This document shows positions 60,491-64,000 of a stretch of DNA of 64,000 nt, piece after piece (within the stretch, counting starts at the first letter, position 1; the number at the start of each line of letters is the position of its first letter). The position numbers and the translations under genes are program-made. A model generated the notes under the pieces. The model searched no databases. It had not been told where the DNA came from and worked only from the letters and a program-made list of their open reading frames with translations. This DNA is from Paralichthys olivaceus (Eukaryota > Chordata > Actinopteri > Pleuronectiformes > Paralichthyidae): contig NC_091097.1 in the NCBI RefSeq assembly GCF_024713975.1, positions 2,695,361 through 2,759,360 of the forward strand. Reading direction: 5' to 3'.

Positions 60491-62971
60491 TCACAGGTGC
60501 TTTTTTCTGTTAGAGTAAATCTGAACTCTTTGCTTTGCATGTCTAGATGACTATCTAAGAATAATACACATCCATCTAACCCAATCTCAAGCACTGTTAA
60601 ACACAGCATATGTTAACTCCCCCCCCCCCCCCCCCCCCCCCCCCCCCAGGGTCCATGAGCTGGAGGAGCAGGTGAAGGATGCAGAGACGAGGGCAGACCA
60701 GTGTCTGGAGGAGGAGACCAAGAGGCACCGGGAGGCTTACACCAAGATGGAGAGAGACAGAAACTTCGAGATGGACCTGCTCTGCAACAGGTAGCCCCAT
60801 CAGGAAATACACCATCCATCCTAAAGACAAGACACATCATTAACCTATTGATTATTCCTATGTTCCACATCATATACATTTTCAAGATTGAGGGTTCTGT
60901 CACACCTGCCTTGTTTAGTCTGCAACAACATACCAACACATCCCAAAAGAATTCCTACTGAAAGATGTGGCCTCGTTCTGGCTCAAACTGAGTCATGGTT
61001 CGATTTATTTGCAGCGTGAAAACATTTTTTTGGATCATTTAGACTTTCTGACCAATTCCAGGAAGTTGAGACAGAATAGAAGAAGAAAAGGAAATGGAGG
61101 CAGATGGGTCTCCTCAGAAACAGAGTGGGTCAGACTGGCAGGCTTGTTTCCAGTCTTTACCTCTGACCATATAATGTTTGAAAGACAAGGACGTTCATTT
61201 AGCACATTCAAGTGTGGAGTACTGTGCCTGAAGTTTGTGATGCTGGTTGTAATACAAAAGTGATATGTGTGTTCCACAGGTTACAGCAGTTAGAAGAAGA
61301 AAATGGAGAGATGAAGTTAAATGTGTGTCGACTCAAGTCTCAGACCGAGAAACTGGACCAGGTGAGTGTGGCTCGCTGAAAGGATGATTCTAGTTTATTA
61401 CTTATTCATTGTTCTTTGTAGTTTCAGCCATCGTTGTTATGAGTAATGAAGTGTAAGTTCATCGCTGAGATTAGAAAATTAGGGAGATGTTACTAAATAA
61501 AGGAGAAAACACAGACAGTTAGTCCCGACTGAAACAAAGCAGATTAGCCAAACGTATTTGTTTCTTTGCAGGAGAAGCAGAGGATGACAGACAAGCTGGA
61601 GGACACTAGTCTGAGGCTGAAAGATGAGATGGACCTCTACAGGAAGATACTGGACAAGCTCTGGCACAACCGCCATGCATTTCAGAAGGAAAAGGAGTCT
61701 ATGCAGGAGGCAAGGCAATCTAGTGAACAAAGAAGTACATGAACAATGTTTAGTAGTTGGAATTAATCTCATCTCCTCCCTGCAGCTGATCGAAGATCTG
61801 CGCCGGGAGCTGGAGTACCTGCAGCTGTTTAAGCTGGAAATGGAGCATCCTGGGAAAGGCAAGGGGTTATCGGAGTACAACGCCAAGACCAGGGAGAGTG
61901 AGATGGAACATGAAGTCAAGAGACTGAAACAGGTTCACACACACAGCTTGTTCTTCTGTTCTTTCAAGGCTTTCACTTCTCTTCATTCGCATTGAGTGTG
62001 GAAAGATATTTGTGTCATTATGAATCTAGGGGGGAACAGATTGGCCGTCACAGTCTGGGCTTTTAATGGTAAAGGTTGGGGTGATGAATAGAACACGTGC
62101 GCAGGGTATGCCTCGTCCTTTAAAATGTTTTTTACTCCCCATGGTTTGTCATATTATTCTGGTTTGTTCATCTCGACCTAAGTCCATACAAAGGCTGCAG
62201 AATATGAATCGCACAGAGTTTGACTGTGTATCATGTCAGCCATTAAAACGTAGCAGAAAAAGCTTTTTGAGGTTTCCATTAGATAGTTAGCGGGGAATAT
62301 TGAAACGTCTGTTTTGTGCTGAAAATGAATATCAGCAGATTAGTTGACTTGAATGAAGTCCATCTATTTGTGCCCAGTGACAGTGGATTGACCATATCAT
62401 CACTATTTGTCAAACATAATTTAGGTAATTTGGGATGGAGACATTTTATATAGCACAATTTTACTTTTAGGTGATGTTTCTCTTCGCCTTTAAATTAGAC
62501 TGTTTTATTAAGAACCTTTTGATACCGAACTGCACCTTCTGGGTTAGCGACACCACACATCCAGAATCTGCTCTCAGTGGATACGGTCTGCATTTGCTCT
62601 CACAGGAGAACTACAAGCTGCGGGATCAGAATGATGACCTGAACGCTCAGATTCTCAGCCTGAGCCTGTATGAGGCTAAAAACCTGTTTGCCTGTCAAAG
62701 CAAGGCCCAGTGCTTGGCAGCCGAGATCGACAACGCATCCAGAGATGAGGTCAGTCTGCCTCTGGTGGATAGATGTGACGTTTGGTTTTCTTTCTTTCTT
62801 TCTTTTTTTATATGAATACCCTTCACATGCGTTTGTCTTTCCCGTCTCTTTCAGCTGGTAGATGCTTTGAAGGAACAGGAGGAGATCAACCTGCGTCTGA
62901 GGCAGTACATGGACAAAATTATTCTGGCCATTCTCGACCATAACCCCTCTATTCTGGAGATCAAGGGTTAA
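49432..62971 (+). CDS. rab11fip4: Rab11 family-interacting protein 4 (class II FIP), complete 15-exon coding region
   Basis: Exons are 49432-49584, 54545-54632, 55741-55829, 57827-57984, 58090-58251, 58822-58956, 59544-59579, 59784-59892, 60330-60433, 60650-60790, 61280-61361, 61572-61709, 61786-61932, 62606-62749 and 62855-62971; joined they give 600 aa (human about 637). The protein links Rab11 and Arf GTPases on recycling endosomes and at the cleavage furrow. Two EF-hand-like loops are visible at residues 27-38 (DEDADGFIRVEH) and 60-71 (DPNAHGKINFKD). An acidic linker includes EEQFEDYGEGEDVD. A conserved block LLDIYCSQCCKKVNLLNDLEA precedes a long coiled coil from about residue 311. The C-terminal Rab-binding domain ends YMDKIILAILDHNPSILEI. 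Intron 12 (61710-61785) appears to have a GC donor. MEGHVFPDQEQ is chosen as start from family alignment, but the frame is open upstream to 49069, so the N-terminus is less sure. Whether it is the a or b duplicate is not resolved. Confidence 0.93.
51127..51461 (+). mobile_element. MITE-like element, GGTCCAGTGTGTA family, copy F (3' end lost)
   Basis: Left end GGTCCAGTGTGTAAGATTTAG is intact and the interior is the best match to copy A. It stops at CAGCTTCAACACTAACATAC, without the right inverted end. Confidence 0.8.
51940..52215 (+). repeat. Unidentified repeat, copy 2 of 2 (rab11fip4 intron 1)
   Basis: GGCAATTGACTCCTTTCCTG, GGTGCATCATGTTTGATGTCAC and GACAGAGGCCAGATGTTAGTG match the order of words in 24228-24590 at a diverged level. 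Confidence 0.5.
52288..52480 (+). repeat. tRNA-derived SINE with intact B box (rab11fip4 intron 1)
   Basis: GTGGCTGTGACTCAGGATG is an A-box-like head and GGTTCGATCC at 52345-52354 is a perfect B box. A GT run at 52419-52434 lies within the tail. Confidence 0.6.
52856..52900. repeat. (CTCCT)n pentanucleotide tract
   Basis: About eight CTCCT units form a pure pyrimidine run on the plus strand in rab11fip4 intron 1. Such homopyrimidine runs can form triplexes, but nothing here shows that it does. Confidence 0.9.
53380..53700. mobile_element. Tc1-like transposon fragment in rab11fip4 intron 1
   Basis: TATGCCTCACCACAGTCTTATC, CACAGAGAGTTTCCTGGACG, TTGGTTTTTGTCCGGACGTGCAC and GGTGTGTGCCTCTCAGTCAGTTC follow the layout of the non-coding end of fish Tc1-like elements (recalled), diverged. 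No transposase frame. Confidence 0.45.
54350..54420. repeat. Dispersed repeat (CAGAATCAGAAATACTTTATG)
   Basis: GATCAGAATCAGAATCAGAAATACTTTATGAATCCCCGTAGGGAAATTC is a decayed copy of a repeat very common in fish. It lies about 130 bp before rab11fip4 exon 2. (Key words: CAGAATCAGAATCAGAAATA and CCCCGTAGGGAAATT.). Confidence 0.6.
58963..59003. repeat. (CA)n next to the rab11fip4 exon 6 donor
   Basis: A CA run of about 20 units begins seven bases after the exon 6 end at 58956, inside intron 6. Confidence 0.95.
60442..60488. repeat. (CA)n next to the rab11fip4 exon 9 donor
   Basis: A CA run of about 23 units begins eight bases after the exon 9 end at 60433, inside the 216-bp intron 9. Confidence 0.95.
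60619..60647. repeat. Run of 29 C forming the exon 10 acceptor tract of rab11fip4
   Basis: Twenty-nine C in a row are followed by AG and then exon 10 at 60650. The whole pyrimidine tract is pure C with no T. The exact count may suffer from sequencing error. Confidence 0.9.
61710..61785 (+). other. Short GC-AG intron 12 of rab11fip4
   Basis: Exon 12 ends CAGGAG and the intron opens GCAAGG and closes CCCTGCAG; joining here gives KEKESMQE followed by LIEDLRRELEYLQ, in register with the family. No GT donor nearby keeps phase 0. The intron is 76 bp and would bring an in-frame TGA if kept. Confidence 0.75.
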
Positions 62972-64000
62972 ATCTCTCCTTCACACACACACACACACAC
63001 ACGTCAAACACATGTGTTACTGTAGTTGAGTCGAGCTTCCATTACCTGACTATTAGCCTGATTATTATTATATACTGATAATTAGCTGCATTAGCTGAGT
63101 CAGCACAGCACATAATGAGGATGCAGGTGAAGGGCTGTGAAGAGGAGAGAGTGGTCTACTTTCAGAAAGGACGTACTGTGGCTTTCAAATTTCCGTCGTG
63201 ACTGATTTGGCAACAGCCGTGATTATATCAAGTGCAGTTCAATACTACAGCTCCCAGAATTCTGGGGTCGATAAGCACTCTGTCAGAGATAATGAATCGC
63301 AGTTTATGACAGGGAGGTTCAGTTTATCAATTCCTGGGGATCGCTTGAACTCTGAATTTCAAACCTTACAACAAACAATTAGAATGACTTCAGAGAAATA
63401 CTTACAGTATGTAAATACTAATGCCGCTACACACACACAGTACTGTATTCTTCATCAGTGTCATCATCGCCACAGCGGTTTTCCTCCTGTACCACTAATA
63501 ATATTGAAACGTCTGTCAGTCACTGCAGAGCTACATGTGCCACCCGTGTTTTATTACTTATCATATTTGAAGCCAGTGAAACTGCCACTGTTCACTTTAT
63601 CACTTGTAGTCACAGTAGTGTTTCTTCTGATGGGGATTCAGACTGAATCAGAATCCAGATCTAAAGTTTGCATGTTTACTACAAACTGTTGCCAAAGCTG
63701 TCTGTCATGCTGCAGGTTCGACCCTCTTGCAGACAGCCATGAGTTTCTTTCACTTCACGATGGTATGAACATCTCTTAGTAGAGACTTGAAATCTGCTTG
63801 AATATGACGATTGCTATAATTTGTCACAATCATAATATATATTTAATGGCAACGCTGAGCGGATTTTTCAAACCAATCTACGATTATATATGAGAGTAAC
63901 GATGGAAGTTGAGAATGAATGAAAACCAGTGGAAGCAACAACAGTCAGGATGTGGTTAGCTTAGCTTATCATAAAGACGCAGCGGGACAACTTCTCTTAA
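62972..64000 (+). other. rab11fip4 3' flank
   Basis: Probably 3' UTR. It opens with a CA run (62982-63001). I saw no clear AATAAA up to the window edge, so the transcript may end beyond it. Open frames here have no family features. Confidence 0.6.

Noticed and set aside
63198..63779. A 193-codon open frame after rab11fip4
   Set aside because: No family motif, composition or splice context; it lies in the likely 3' UTR.
1..64000. An undescribed multi-gene system
   Set aside because: All recognisable coding sequence belongs to five known vertebrate families or dead mobile elements; nothing else shows coding or operon-like organisation.

Overview
The window looks like nuclear DNA of a ray-finned fish, probably a percomorph-type teleost. 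It carries five intron-split protein genes with GT-AG splicing, AT-rich introns and many CA microsatellites. It also holds fish-style mobile-element debris: Tc1-like remnants, LINE reverse-transcriptase fragments, tRNA-type SINEs and short inverted-repeat elements. I found no bacterial, viral or CRISPR-like system and cannot name the species.

Layout, left to right. (1) csnk1d, casein kinase 1 delta, minus strand, start codon at 17555 and stop at 2725, 9 coding exons, 405 aa. (2) engase, cytosolic endo-beta-N-acetylglucosaminidase (GH85), plus strand, 19437-27711, 14 exons, 722 aa; it is head-to-head with csnk1d across a 1.9-kb spacer. (3) scpep1, retinoid-inducible serine carboxypeptidase, minus strand, 40929 to 30347, 13 exons, 439 aa; it converges on engase. 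(4) coil, coilin of Cajal bodies, plus strand, 43084-47486, 7 exons, 558 aa; it is head-to-head with scpep1. (5) rab11fip4, class II Rab11-family interacting protein 4, plus strand, 49432-62971, 15 exons, 600 aa. Every exon junction listed was followed by eye for reading-frame continuity, and all five models are open from start to stop.

The genes are housekeeping genes with unrelated jobs: a signalling kinase, free N-glycan turnover, lysosomal peptide trimming, small-nuclear-RNP body assembly and recycling-endosome traffic. Nothing suggests they act as one pathway. Human counterparts of all five lie on chromosome 17 (recalled knowledge), so the block is best read as a piece of the fish counterpart of that chromosome.

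Non-coding space is mostly introns. Best-supported items there are a near-perfect CLEAR/E-box just upstream of scpep1, a cluster of CRE/ATF-like sites upstream of rab11fip4, a 13-bp minisatellite in engase intron 1, six copies of a roughly 350-bp inverted-repeat element, a second inverted-repeat family, two LINE RT fragments, and a Tc1-type transposase tail. In rab11fip4, a 76-bp intron appears to use a GC donor, and one acceptor has a run of 29 C as its pyrimidine tract.
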